Assembly (NCBI GenBank): GCA_938040995.1
Contig: CALHZT010000015.1
Span: 1 to 64,000 of the forward strand
Source: an uncultured Pirellulaceae bacterium
GTDB lineage: Bacteria > Planctomycetota > Planctomycetia > Pirellulales > Pirellulaceae
Reading direction: 5' to 3'
Length of the DNA stretch: 64,000 nucleotides
Under the pieces are notes generated by a model, which saw nothing but the letters and a program-made list of their open reading frames with translations, had not been told where the DNA came from and searched no databases. Positions 25,693-40,600 of the stretch are shown here, piece by piece (position 1 is the stretch's first letter; each line of letters begins with the position of its first letter). A program made the translations under genes and the position numbers.

Positions 25693-28600
25693 ATGGCAAA
25701 GAAAAAACGAGTTGGCTCGAAAAAGAGGCGCCGCAACACGAACAGAAAAAGCGGCGCGAAGACAAAGCTGCACATAGAAAACCTGGATCCACGCGTCATG
25801 CTTGACGCTTCCGGGCTTCTTTCGGAGGCAGCCGAATTCGCATCGGACGGATCCGTCGATCCTCCGGTTGACCTCACGCAAATCAGTCAATTTCAGGCGT
25901 CGACAGACCAGCTCGGTCGTCACTTCACTACCAACTCAGCAGCCCGACATGAACTGGTTTTCATTGACGCGGGCGTCGAGGGCCAGGACGAGCTGCTCGC
26001 TGACCTTCAGACTTCACGTCCGGGCGTGCTGCGCGAAGTCGTGCAGATCAATGCGAACAGTGATGGTTTACAACAAATTGCCGATGCTCTGGACGGTCGT
26101 ACAGGTATCGACGCAATTCACATTGTTTCCCATGGTGAAAGTGCCCAGCTGAATCTGGGTGACGCCGAGATTACCGGCGACGAACTCTCCACCGATTACG
26201 CCTCGCAGTTGGCCGCAATTGGTCAGTCGCTGGACGCTGACGCAGACATTCTGATTTACGGTTGCGATCTTGCCAGTGGCGAATCGGGTGTCGACTTCGC
26301 AAAAACACTCAGCGAATTGACCGGTGCAGATGTTGCCGCGTCGAATGATGTGACCGGTGCCGAATCTCTCGGTGGTGACTGGAGTTTTGAAGTCAACGTC
26401 GGCAAGATCGAAACGAAAATCGCCTTCAGCCCACGTTTGCAGCAGACTTATACTCACACGCTCGACTTGCTGGGATTCAGCGCGGTTATTGGTGCGGATG
26501 GCTCAGCCGTTTTTGATGGAAACGATAGCCCGGGGAATGACAGTGGACCGAACAACGGGATTGTACGTTCACACGACCTCGTTACCTTCAATGTAAACTT
26601 TTCGACGGACTCTGGTGGTGCCACCAACCCCACCGCCAAGGCAACATTGCCCCCCGGTCTGGTCTGGGATTCGGTACCCGGATCCGCGCTCGGCCCCAAC
26701 ACGGGAATCTTCGACTCGGTGACGGGGCTACCAGGTGGTGACATGCGAACCATCGTGGCTCATTTTCCCGACATCGGCGGGGCGCTATCAACGAGCATCC
26801 CATTTGAGGCCCGCGCACTGGGGGTACAGAATGGCACCCTTGTTGATGGTATCCAATTCGAAATGTGCGCTGATGAAGCAGCGACTCCGCTGGTATCGGA
26901 CGCGTTAGAGGTGACGATTTCGTCCGCGCCATTTATGGATATCAGACTGGATGCGCCCATTTTTCGCGGTATTCATAACAACCCCGTGACGGGCAAAGAC
27001 GGTGCAGTCTACTCGTACTCCCTCGGCATCCTTGGGCAACACCCAACGCGCACGGGGTCCAGCGGCTTCTTCGGATCTGCACCGATCGAAGATCCGTTCA
27101 CCTTCGACGTCGACCTTTCTGCGGTAAGCACAGGCTCCGAATTGTTCACGTGGGGACCGTCCATTGGCGTCACCCAGTCTGATGACGGAATTACACGCAA
27201 CTATGAGCGCGTCAACGGAGGCGCGACAACATCCTGGTCACGATCAAATCGGCCAGCCGGCCAGACGGATGAGCACACGACTGTTGTCTGGAGTGCAGAG
27301 CGTTCCACCCCAGACAGTGGAGACGCGGCGCCAGGCGCAGGAACACCAGGCGGAGCCTATCCAATCACGGTGACTGGAGCGGATACCGATGGCCCTTTGC
27401 CAACCAACTGGGCCGCTGGCGGTGTGATTCCGGCCGACGAAGCGTGGTTTGGTTCCTACCAGGTCCACGTCTGGATACCGCTTTGCGACATTGAACCAGG
27501 TGCCGACGGAATTGTTGGCACCGAGGACGATGGAGCCCTGCAGGTCGCGCCGCAAGTCACCAATTTTGACCCCGATGATTTCTGGAATGACCAGAACAAC
27601 TACGGCGCTGGTGTCGAAGATCCTGACAACAACGACCACACGCACACGATTGTCTCCAATCGCATCGGCGGACCTACCAAGCGCCTGTTTCGGTACGGGG
27701 TATGGGCACCGGTGGAAACGAGTACGCAGTTTCATTCCGGAGACGGTGTAACTTCGGTAGGTCATCAGTATGACGCGAGCGTTGCCTCGGGACAGAATCA
27801 GGGCGTGGTTGCCCAGCCTGGCCTCATTTGGGGTGACAAATTCGACAACACCTCCACCAAGATTGTGCCCATCTCCGACTTTCCTGCCGGATCCGGGACG
27901 AACCAGTCCAACCATATGTGGTCGCGTTTACGTGTGTTGGGTGGACCGAATTCTGGTGGATACCTCCAATACGGAACCGAATACGTTATCGAATTTGGAA
28001 CAGGCGGTGTCGCTGGTGATCCTGCCGGATGGACCGACTGGAATTCGATGGGCGACGCAACACTCGAGGATGGAGAAACCTCGACAGTATGGTCACTGGA
28101 TCCCACCGATCCCACGCTTGGAGGTACACCGGATCCCGTCACGGGTGTCAGTGACGCGATCACCAAATGGCGCGTCAGGTTGCTTAGAGACATAGAACCT
28201 GGTGAAACGATCCACGCGTTTGTCTCGATGGAGACGACCGGCCACTCAACACTTGATCTCGCGGCGGATCCAACGGGAGACACCATTGGAAACATGCTGG
28301 CCTTTACGGCTGATTTCCTTCAGGCGAACGCTGATCCCGATGACGACTGGCGGACGTCCGAGTACGACCCAATTGATAACGGCTGGTTCGACGGAGAGGG
28401 TTCTGCCACAGATATTTTTCGGGGAGATCGGCTGCGGATCGTCGAAGCTCAAGCCCGACTCGACAAACAAGTCGTGGACAACGGCACGGGCTCCAACATC
28501 CTCGGCGGAAATACCGCGACTTTTCTGATCGAAGGTTCGATCACCATTCCCGGACCGGACAGCGGCGATCCCGCTGAAGACGTCTACGTCACCGATATCC

Positions 28601-31600
28601 TGCCGGCTGGATCTGGACTGACCATTGTGGCTGGCACAGTGTCGCCGACATCGACGAACGGCAACCCAGTCGAGTATTGCATTCTTTGCGACGCTAGCGA
28701 CTGGACTACGTCCTACCCAACCAGTGGTTTGGCGACCGGCGTACGCTGGCTCTATGGCGACGTGCCACTTAACACGGCCCTGCCGGACATGCAATTCGAT
28801 GTGCTCGTTCCATTCGATGCGCAGAACAATGAACAGTTTGAGAATACAGCCGTCATCTCGACACCGAGCGATCCTTCCGAAGAAGAATGGCGCAGCAGTA
28901 GCGCCGGAATCACGGCGATTCAGGTCGGGGCCATGTCGATTGGCAAAACTGCCATCACTCCACTCGTTCCCGAAGATACGCTCCTTGTCTGGGAGATGGG
29001 AGTGGGAAATGTATCTGAAGATAAAGACCTCCCATTCATTGACGTCGTTGATCTCCTTCCATGGAACGGCGACGAAGATGGCTCGATGTTCAGCGGCAAC
29101 TTTACGAATGTGGCCATCACGGGACTGGGACCTGGCCTTGATGTCTACGTCTCCAATGTTCCCGCCTCGACACTTGATTCCCAGGATGGGATGACTGACG
29201 GTTTCGCGGACCCCGGCGTCTCGGGCGTTCACGGATGGTATTCGGCTCCCGGCGCTCCCGGCGGTCAATACGAGTACACCCTTGCTGAAGTAGCCGCCGG
29301 AACAGCCCCGTTCGGCATGAGTGACATTACATCGTTCCGTGTTGTAAGTGACGGCAGCGTGAATCCCCAATTGCCAGCGGGCATTTCGACCACATGGCGA
29401 CTGGAACTGACACCCATCGACAATATCGGTATCCCGTCGGATATGTACGTCAACGACGCAGCCGTGCGAACCGATCCGGCTGTTCTGGCCGAGCCGACGC
29501 GTTCCGCGCCGTCGAAGATCAGTGTCGTCATGCCCGACATCGAGGTCATGAAGGAAGTCTGCGTCAATGAGTTTGGGCCTTGCGATCCGACAGATGACAC
29601 GCACTGGATCTCGAATGCGGTCTACAACGACGATCCCGATCCAACGTGGCGAATCAAAGTCGAGAACACCGGAACCAGCGACTTGACTAGTGTCACGGTC
29701 ACCGATCCTTCGTTGCCGACCGGCATGAGCCTGGTGGCTGGCTCGGTGGTTGCAGCGTCGGGCGACGTTTCCAGTTTCCTGCCAACATGGGAACTGTCGC
29801 TAAGTGCAGGTGCGACGAGCTATCTCACGTTCGACACGATGCTGGATGTTGTGCCAGACACTGCCGCGTTCCCAAATAGCGTATCCGTGGCAGCCGAAGA
29901 TGCGTTTGGCAACACTGCAAGCGACAGCGACGACGCGTCCGTTGAGTACGCCCGCGAAATCGGGGTGTCGAAAGAGCAAGTCGCGTTTGCCCAGAATGCA
30001 GCCAATCCAGACACTTACGACGTGACTTATCGAGTCGTCGTGGAGAACACCGGCCTTGTCGTGCTCGATGATATTCAGGTGACCGAAGACATCAACGCCG
30101 CATTCGGGCCTGGTTTCGTGGGCGTCGTTTCGCCTCCGTCCATCATCGCGTCCAGCATTTCTGCCGGCGGTTCGGTGCCGCTGACCAATGCCGCGTGGGA
30201 CGGTAACGATTCTGGCACCGGTGATGCCGAGATGTTTGACGGTAGCAGCGGAGTGCTGGGCGGCGGTGACAACTTTACGATTGAGTACGTCATCACGATC
30301 GATACCACGCTGCTTCCGGATGGTGGAAACGAAACCAATCAGGTTACCACCAGCTCGAATGACGGTGAAGCAACCGATCTGTCCGATGATGGAAGTGACC
30401 CGGATGGTGAAAACCCGGATGCCGACGGCGACATGGGTACCTCAGACGACCCGACTCCATTGCAAATTCCTGATATTCGAGTCGCCAAGCAAGTCGACGG
30501 GCCTTACGTCGACAACAACGACGGCACGTGGACGATTCCCTATCAGTTGGTGCTCGAGAACACGGGAACTGTTGTTCTTGATAACGTGACACTTACGGAC
30601 AACATCCAGTCGCAACTTGGTGCGGCTGTATTCAACAGTATTTCCAATGTTGCACTCGACGTTTCGGGAGTCACCGGGACCGCGCCGGGCCTTGCGGGTA
30701 CATGGAACGGCACGGACGGCAGCAACATTCTTGACGGTACGGGAATGCTGGAAGCCGGCGATGTGGTGGTCGTAACCTTTGATTTGCTTGTGAACGGATC
30801 GGCACTCGCAGCAAACTCGCCGCTGACCAACCAGGCCGAGGCGACCGGGGAAGATCCGTACGACAACCCGGTTGATGACCTTTCCGACGATGGATCTGAT
30901 CCGACCTCGGACAATTCTGGCTCGCCCGGCGACGATGGCATGGGCGGTACCAATGATCCCACGCCGATTCTTATTCCGGACATTGCATTGGCCAAGGAAG
31001 TCGTTGGAGCACCCGTTCAACTGGCGAATGGAAACTGGGAAGTCGAATATCAGTTCGTGCTACAGAATGTCGGTACCGTCGATCTGATGAACTTGCAGGT
31101 CACCGAAGATTTGCACATGGAATTTGGTACGGGCGTCTACGTTTCACTGATAACACCACCAACCATTGTCTCCGGACCATCGTTGACCGGTTCCGCCGCA
31201 CCGATCCTGGATGCCAGTTGGGATGCCGGGCTTGCGGGATCAGGCAATACCGATCTCTTCAACGGCACGTCGGGTACTCTCGCGCCGAACGACCAGATCA
31301 GCGTTCGCTTTACCGTCGAGATTGACCCGGATGCAAGTGGAACCGCCACCACTTTGGACAACCAGGCGGATGCGACTGCCGAAGACGAAAACGGCATGGC
31401 AGTGATGGATATGTCGGACAGCGGATCCGATCCGAACAGCGACAATCCTGGCCAGCCGGGTGATACGGGCGGGCCGAACGATCCAACGCCGCTGGCATTG
31501 CCGGACGTTGATCTCGCCAAACAAGTCAACGGGCCATACGTCAACAATGGCGATGGTACGTTCACGATTCCGTACCAGTTGGTTCTGGAGAATACTGGAT

Positions 31601-34600
31601 CCGTCGACCTCGTAAACCCGTCCATCACCGATGACATTCAGACACAGCTCGGTGCTGCTGTCTACAACAGCGTGACCAACCTTATGCTCGACACCTCGGG
31701 CGTAACGGGAGGAACGGCCCCAGGACTCGACGGCACGTGGGACGGTACGAATACCAACAACATTCTCGACGGAACCGGAAACCTCGTTCCCGGCGACTCG
31801 GTCGTTGTCACCTTTGACCTCGTTGTAAACGCTTCGGCTCTTGCAGCAGCCTCACCGCTGACGAATCAGGCCACGGGGACGGGCGACGCTCCAACCGGGC
31901 CAGTTAGCGACTTGTCCGATGATGGCGACGATCCAAACGGAGACAATCCCGGTGCCCCCGGAGACATGGGAACCGCCGACGATCCAACGCCGATCCTCAT
32001 TCCGGATATTGGGTTATCGAAACAAGTCGTCGGTGCACCTTCACAACTTGCCAATGGCAACTACTCAGTCGTCTACGAACTCGTGATGATGAACACGGGA
32101 ACCGTTGATCTCATGAATGTGCAGATCAGCGAAGATCTTGAAATGGAATTTGGCACGGGAGTCTTCGTTGGCATCCTGGCGGCTCCAACGGTTACGGCAG
32201 GGCCGACCGATGCAGGCTCGACGGCTCCGACCCTCGACGCGAACTGGGATGGTGGGCTCGCGGGAAGCCCAAACAGTGACATCTTCAACGGCACAACCGG
32301 CACCCTCGTCCCCGGCGACGCAGTGACTGTACGATTCGTGGTCGAAGTCGACCCGGACGCGACCGGTGCAGCTACGAGCCTCGAAAATACTGCGGAAGCC
32401 AGCGGCGTCGACGAAAACGGCACGACGGTGATGGACGATTCGGATGACGGAGCCGACCCAAATAATGGGGAAGACGATCCGACTCCATTGGACATTCCAG
32501 AGATCAGCCTGGTAAAGCAGGTGAACGGTCCTTACACCGACAACATGGACGGTACGTTTACGATCCCGTACCAGTTGATCCTCGAGAACACGGGAACCGT
32601 TGATCTTGCCAATCCAACGATATCGGATGATATCTCAGCGCAGTTGGGATCGGCGTTCAATATGGTCGATTCGGGCAGCCTCCTGCTGGATGGCAGCGGA
32701 GTCGTTGGTGGAATCGCTCCGGGTGTGGATCCGGCGTGGACCGGAGCCGACTCGGCGAATCTGCTCGACGGAAGTGGGACGCTGGCACCTGGCGATTATG
32801 TCACGGTGACTTTCGATCTCGTCGTCAACGCGGCTGAGTTGGCGGCTAACTCACCGTTGACGAACCAGGCATCGGCAACCGGTGAAGGGCCATCCGGGAC
32901 GATTGCTGATCTTTCTGATGATGGCGACGATCCCAACAGCGACAACCCGGATGCACCGGGTGACATGGGCACCACGGACGATCCAACGCCGATTTTGTTG
33001 CCAAACATCGGTCTCTCCAAGCAAGTCGTTGGAAGTCCGACGCAGCTTGCCAATGGCAATTATGAAGTCGACTATCAGATGGTGTTAATGAACACCGGCA
33101 CGGTCGATCTCATGAATTTGCAGATCACCGAAGATCTCGAACTGGAATTTGGGGCAGGCATCTTCGTATCAGTCGCCACATCGCCCACCATTACGGCAGG
33201 GCCTGGCGATCCGGGTTCGACAGCGCCAATCATTGATGCGAGCTGGGATGGTGGACTCGGCGGCTCGGGCAATGACGGCATATTCAACGGCACGAGTGGA
33301 ACCCTGGTTCCCGGGGACTCGATCACTGTAACGTTCACTGTTGAAGTCGATCCGGATGCGACCGGCGATTCGACTCCGCTGGAAAATACGGCGGTGGCGA
33401 CGGCCGAAGACGAAAGCGGTACGGGCGTCATGGACGACTCGGACGACGGCGCCGACCCGAACAACGGCGAAGACGATTCAACGCCACTCGATATCCCCGA
33501 GATCAGTCTCGCGAAGCAGGTGAACGGTCCGTACGTTGATAATGGCGACGGCACCTGGACCATTCCGTATCAGTTGGTGCTGGAGAATATCGGTACCGTC
33601 GACCTCGCGAATCCGAGCATCATGGATAACATTCAGATGCAGCTGGGAGCCGCTGTCTACGACAGCGTGACGAGTCTGGCGGTGGATGTTACTGGTGTAA
33701 CAGGCGGTACCGCACCCGGTTTCGATGCAACGTGGAACGGAACCGATGCTTCGAACATTCTGGACGGCACCGGGAACCTCGCCCCCGGAGATACCGTCGT
33801 TGTCACGTTTGATCTGCTTGTAAACGGTTCCGCGCTGGCAGCGGCATCGCCGCTAACCAACCAGGCGGAAGCAACGGGCGATGGACCCGGCGGAACTATC
33901 AACGACTTGTCTGATGATGGTGACGATCCACACAGCGACAATCCCGACGCGCCGGGCGATATGGGCACAACTGACGATCCGACTCCGATTCTGATTCCGG
34001 ATATTGGACTGGCCAAACAGGTCGTGGGATCACCAACGCAGTTGGCGAACGAGAACTGGGAAGTCACCTACCGGTTGGTCCTGCAAAACACGGGAACGGT
34101 CAATCTAAACAACCTTCAGATTACTGAGAACTTGCAGATTGAATTTGGCGCCGGCGTCTTTGTGGGCGTGAGTGCAGCACCAAGCGTTCTTTCAGGTCCT
34201 TCGTTGCCTGGATCGATCGCACCGATTCTTGACGCCAGCTGGGATGGTGGGCTTGGCGGAAGTAGCAATACCGGAATCTTCAATGGGACATCCGGCACGC
34301 TGGTTCCCGGCGACATCACCGTACTCAACCTGACGGTCGAGATTGATCCGGACGCTACGGGGGCTTCCGACACGCTGGACAACCAGGCAGACGCATCAGC
34401 CACCGATGACAATGGCACGGAAGTCAACGATCCCTCCGACGACGGAGCCGATCCAAATAATGGTGAAGACGACCCGACACCGTTGGTGATCCCGGAGATT
34501 GGCGTTGCCAAACAGTTGAACAACGTTGTCGAACTCGCGACCGGCATGTACGAAGCCGAATACGTGGTGGTCGTTGGGAATGTTGGATCGGTCGACCTGT

Positions 34601-37600
34601 TCAATCTGCAAATTACCGAAGATCTTGCCGCCGAATTCGGTGCTGGATATTCCAGCTTGTTGACTCCACTGGCCATCACGTCGAGTACCGCGACGTTGGA
34701 TCCAACACTCAGCGCCGGTCCATGGGACGGATCTGGAAACAACGACTTCTTCGATGGCATGTCGGGGCAACTTCAGCCTGGAGAAAACGTCACGCTGACG
34801 TTCACCATCCTGCTCGATACGCTGGCCGGTGATACCACCGACCCAATGGACTATACGAACCAGGTCGAAGCTTACGGCGAATCGAGTGGTGGAACGCCAA
34901 CAACGGACCTGTCGGACGATGGAACAAATCCAAACACGGACAATGGTGCGGGAACGACGGACGATCCGACTCCGTTCTACACGCCTCAAGTGCGTTCGGC
35001 CAAGGACCACGGCCCCGCCGTGCCCAATGCAGACGGCACCTACACCGTCCCGGTGACGATCACCATTACGAACACCGGTACTTCACCGTTGATGAATCTG
35101 TCACTGACGGAAGACATTGCTGCCTCGTTCGGCAACGCGTTTCTGGGCGTATCGAACATGGCGATCGCACCCGTTGGTCCATACACCGGCGTCTTGCCAA
35201 CAGTGAATCCTGCCTGGGGCACGGCCGACACATCCGTCGATGTGATTAATCCTGCACAGTCGAACGAGACCTTGCTCACCGGCGAGAGCTTCGAGTTCAC
35301 TTTTGATGTGGTCGTCGATCCCGATGCGATGGATGACATGTCGCAATACCTGATGAACCAGTCAACGATCACTGGTGACGGGATAAACCACGACGGAGAA
35401 GTCGTCACCGTTATGGACCAGTCGGGTCATCCTGACGCGACGGACCCCGATGGCATTGACCAGGATAATCCTTCACCTCTAGATATCCCGGAGGTCCGCA
35501 CGACGAAAGAATTCACCGGTGCCGTCGCCAATCCGACGACTGATGGATACTGGGACGTGACGTTTGACATGGTTGTCGAGAATACGGGTTCGACTGACCT
35601 CACCGGGATTGATCTCTACGACGACCTCGTCACGCAATGGGGCGGAGTCTTCATTGGAGTCGTCAACGCCACGATCGACGACACGACAGGCGTTGGTAGT
35701 GGCATGCCACCGACGTTGAACTACGGAGCGACTGCCGGAGCCGTACCATTCGATGGTGGAAACTCCGGTGCAGGAAGTGACAATCTGCTAAATAACGATG
35801 GCCTCCTGGAACCGGGTGAGTACGTCACGATCACCCTGACAGTGACGGTCGATCCCGATGCAACCGGCATGTCAGGTGAGCTGGAGAATCAGTCGACGGC
35901 AGCGGGTGATGGACCCGGCGGTGAAGTCACCGACATGAGCGATGACGGAACGAACCCGAACAGCGACAATCCCGGTGGCGACGGTGACATGGGGACTTCG
36001 GACGATCCCACACCGGTCGTGCTCCCGGATATCAGCGTCACGAAAGAGGTTTCGGGGACTCCCACCGAGCTCGCCAACGGGAACTTCCTTGTGCCGTACA
36101 GCCTCGTGCTGGAAAACATCGGCACCGTTGAACTGGACAATCTGCAGATCATCGAAGATCTGGAATCTTCCTTCGGAGCCGGCACCTTTGTCGGAATCGA
36201 CACGGCACCGTCGATCGCAAGCGGCCCATCTGTTGCGGGTTCGACGGCTCCAGTCTTCGGAACGTGGGACGGCGGACTGAGCGGTAGCGGCAACATCAAC
36301 ATCTTCGATGGCATGAGTGGCGTCCTTGCTGCTGGCGATTCAATTGTCGTCGAGTTCGTGGTTGAGGTCGATCCTGATGCGACGGGAAGCAGCCAGCCGC
36401 TAGTGAACCAGGTCATGGCGACTGGAGACGATCCACTTGGAAATCCGGTGATGGACGACTCGGATGATGGCAACGATCCGAACGGTGACAATCCGGGATC
36501 ACCGGGTGACATGGGCACCACCGACGATCCGACTCCGTTGGACCTACCTCAAGTCAGCGTCACCAAAGACGTTTCGGATGTCACTCCAAACGGAAGCAAT
36601 TTTGACGTAACGTTCGATCTCGTCCTCGAAAACACCGGGACCGTGGATCTGACAGACGTTGACCTGCTTGATGACCTCGCGACTCAGATGGGGAATTCGT
36701 TCGTAGGCATCGTGAATGTCACGATGGACGATTCGAACGTAACATCGGGAACCCCGCCGACACTCAACTTCGGTGGTACAGCCGGCGCGACGCCGTTCGA
36801 TGGCGGAATGTCAGGTGCCGGCAGTCAGAATCTATTGAACGATGATGGCTTGCTCGAACCCGGCGAGTACCTCACCTTCACCCTGACGATTACCGTCGAC
36901 CCGGATGCGACGGGCATGTCGATGGCTCTTGAGAACCAGGCCACGGCGGCTGGCGACGGGCCGGGTGGAATCGAAGTCATGGACGAGTCGGATGATGGTA
37001 CGGATCCGAACGGTGACAATCCCGGTGCCGACGGCGACATGGGGACCAATGACGATCCAACTCCGATCGCCCTCCCTGACATTAGCGTTACCAAGGAAGT
37101 CGCCGGTGCCCCCACCGAGTTGGCAAATGGTAACTTCCTCGTTCCGTACAGCCTTGTACTCGAGAATACCGGAACCGTAGACCTCGACAACCTACAAATC
37201 GTTGAAGATCTCGCAACTCACTTTGGTGCCGGTGTATTCATCGGAGTCACCACGGCGCCGTCCATTACCAATGGCCCTTCGTTAGCCGGTTCAATCGCAC
37301 CGACGTTTGGAGCTTGGGACGGCGGACTGGCTGGCAGCGGCAACACCACCATCTTCAACGGCACCAGTGGACTGCTCGTGCCTGGCGATTCGATCGACGT
37401 GGAGTTTGTCGTCGAGGTTGATCCGGATGCAACGGGAACCAGTCAGCCACTTGTCAATCAGGTGGCGGCGAGTGGCTCGGATCCGGATGGTGGATTCGTT
37501 AGCGACTTGTCCGACGACGGCGACGACCCGAACGGTGACAATCCCGGTTCGCCTGGCGACATGGGGACAACTGATGATCCGACACCACTCGAACTGCCTC

Positions 37601-40600
37601 AGGTCCGAGTCACCAAGGACGTGACGGATGTTGTTGCCAACGGCGAGAATTTCGATGTGACATTCGACATGGTGCTTGAAAACACCGGCACCGTGGATCT
37701 GACGGGTATCGACTTGATCGATAACCTCAACACACAAATGGGAGCCATGTTCGTCGGTGTCGTGAATGCGACGATTGATGGCTCGGGCGTTGCTTCCGGG
37801 ACGCCACCGACACTCAACTATGGAGCAACCGCCGGTGCGACTCCATTCGATGGTGGTCTGTCCGGAGCCGGCAGTGACAATCTGCTAAATGATGATGGCC
37901 TGATGGAGCCGGGTGAGTCGGTGACGGTGACGATCACGATTACAATTGATCCGGATGCGACCGGTGTCTCGATGCCGATCGAGAATCAGGCCACGGTTAT
38001 CGGTGACGGGCCCGGAGGCGTCGAAGTCGACGACCTTTCGGACGACGGCACGGACCCGAACTCCGACAATCCTGGCGAAGACGGCGACATGGGCACCAAC
38101 GATGATCCCACGCCGGTGGCTTTGCCGGACATCAGTGTGACCAAGGAAGTCTTCGGTACCCCGGTCGAGTTGGCGAATGGCAATTTTGAAGTCGCCTACC
38201 GGTTGGTGCTTGAGAATACCGGATCAGTCGATTTACAGAATCTTCAAATCGCGGAAGATCTTCAAACCCACCTCGGAGCCAATGTGTACGTCGGCATCAC
38301 ATCGGCACCGACAATCTCGGTGGGTCCAGCCGACCCCGCATCCATCGCGCCTTCGCTAGGCACGTTTGACGGAGGACTCGGCGGATCAACAAATACCAAC
38401 ATCTTTAACGGCACCAGCGGATTGCTCGTGCCCGGTGACTTCCTCGAAGTCCTGTTCTCGATCGAAGTCGATCCGAACGCAAATGGCTCTGGCGGAACGC
38501 TGGAGAATCAGGTTACGGCGACGGGGCAGGACGAAAACGGTATCGACGTTTTGGATGAGTCGGATGATGGCAACGATCCGAACGGAGACAATGCCGGCTC
38601 CCCAGGCGACATGGGAACAACCGACGATCCGACTCCGCTGTCGCTCCCTCAAATCAACTCGGCCAAAGAAGTCATCGGTGCGCCGCAACAAGTCAGCGGG
38701 ATGCCGACGCATTACGACGTCACGTACCAAGTCGTACTTGAGAACACAGGTAACGTGACTCTCGACGGCCTCGACCTTTATGACGATGTGGCGACAGAAT
38801 TCGGAGCCGCGTTTGTGGCGATATCAGGTTCGCCAGTCATCACGACAAACTCGCTGGGTAATCCTGCCAACTTGCCGACGTTGAACGCTGGCTTCGTACC
38901 CGACACGTCGATGAGCATGTTCAACGACGATGGGATGTTGGCACCGGGCGAGACCATCACGCTGCAATTCGTTGTCACGGTAGACAGTATCGCCGCGGAT
39001 GGAATGACGCTACTGAACCAGGCCGAAGTGATCGCAGATGATCCGGCGACGGGCGCTGAAGATGGCCCCAGCGACTTGTCCGATGACGGAAGTGATCCAG
39101 ATGATGTGAATACTGGTTCACCGGGAGACATGGGGACAACGGATGACCCAACGCCCGTGGTACTGCCAGATGCGACAATCGGTTTGGCCAAAGCGGTCGT
39201 GGATGTCAACGACCTCACAGCGACGATCGAATTCAACATCGAGAACTTCGGCAACGTTCTCGCGCATGATGTTCAGATCGCCGACGATCTCGACAGCGTT
39301 TTCGGCGCGGGCAACTACACCGTCGACAGCATCTCGTTGACCATGCCACCAACGGACCCGTCGAGCAGCATCAATGTTGAAACAGGATTTGATGGTTCGG
39401 GTGTTTCCAACTTGCTTGATGTCACCGCGACGAACACACTCGCGGTCGGTGATGAAGCCACTGTCACGATTGAGGTGACAGTCATTAACGTCATCGACCC
39501 GGACGGGCCCGGACCTGCCGAAGTCGGCGAGTACGAAAACACCGCGATCGTGATGTCGACGGACGGAAACGGAAACGAGTACATGGACGACTCGACGGAC
39601 GGCACCGATCCGGATCCGGACGGTGACGGAGGACCGGAAGAGAACGATCCGACTCCGATTGAAGTGGGTGCAGAAGCACCTGTCGAGATTTCCAAGTCGG
39701 CAACGGTTGTCGGTGACATGATTACCTACACCATGCGAATCGAGAATGTCGGGAACACAACGGCTCTCGACGTCAGCATCGTGGACAATCTCGACATCGT
39801 ATTTGGCGCCGGCAACTACACCGTTACAGGAACATCCATCCTGACGCTTCCGACACTGGCGGGAAGTTCGCTGTCACTCAATACAAACTACAGCGGCACG
39901 AATGGTTCAATCGCCGGCGTACCGAACAATGAAATCTTCGACACGTCCAACAGCAACACACTGGAAGATGGCGACTTTGCCGAAATCCAGGTCACGATCG
40001 ACGTCAACAAACTGGTCGATCAGGACGGCAGTGGACCGCTTGTGTTCGGCGAGTACGAAAACACCGCGATGGTCTCGAACGTAGATCCGACCGGCAACAT
40101 GTACGATGGTGAAGACAACACGATCACCGATCCGCTCGTGGCTGACGGTACGATTGATCTCGAAAAGACCGCAGAAGTCATCGACGATACGACGGTCAGG
40201 TTCACCTTGACCATGACGAACACCGGCAACTCACTCGCGAGCAATATCGAGTTGACGGAAGACCTCGCCGCTGTTTTTGGAGTCGGCAATTACACGATCG
40301 ACGCGATCACGATGCCCGTGCTTCCAGCCGATGCGGACAGTTCCCTTGCATTGAATCTCGGGTACACCGGCGGCACCGGTATCACTTCTGGCGTACCGGA
40401 CACGCAAGTGTTCAACTCGCTCGTGAACAACACACTCGATGTGGGCGACACGGCAACGGTTGAGATCTACATCACGGCCAACGAAATCGTCGATCAGGAT
40501 GGGGCTGGCGGCATGGCCCTTGGCACTTACCTGAACACTGCCACAGTTGCCAGTGAAGATCCAAACGGCGGAGACTATGACGACGTTGCCGAAGATGGAT

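Noticed and set aside
28246-29604. 452-codon open frame on the minus strand inside the giant gene
   Set aside because: It lies antisense to clear DUF11-type coding sequence, shows no family motifs, and long antisense frames are expected in a GC-rich, Asp/Thr-rich repetitive gene.
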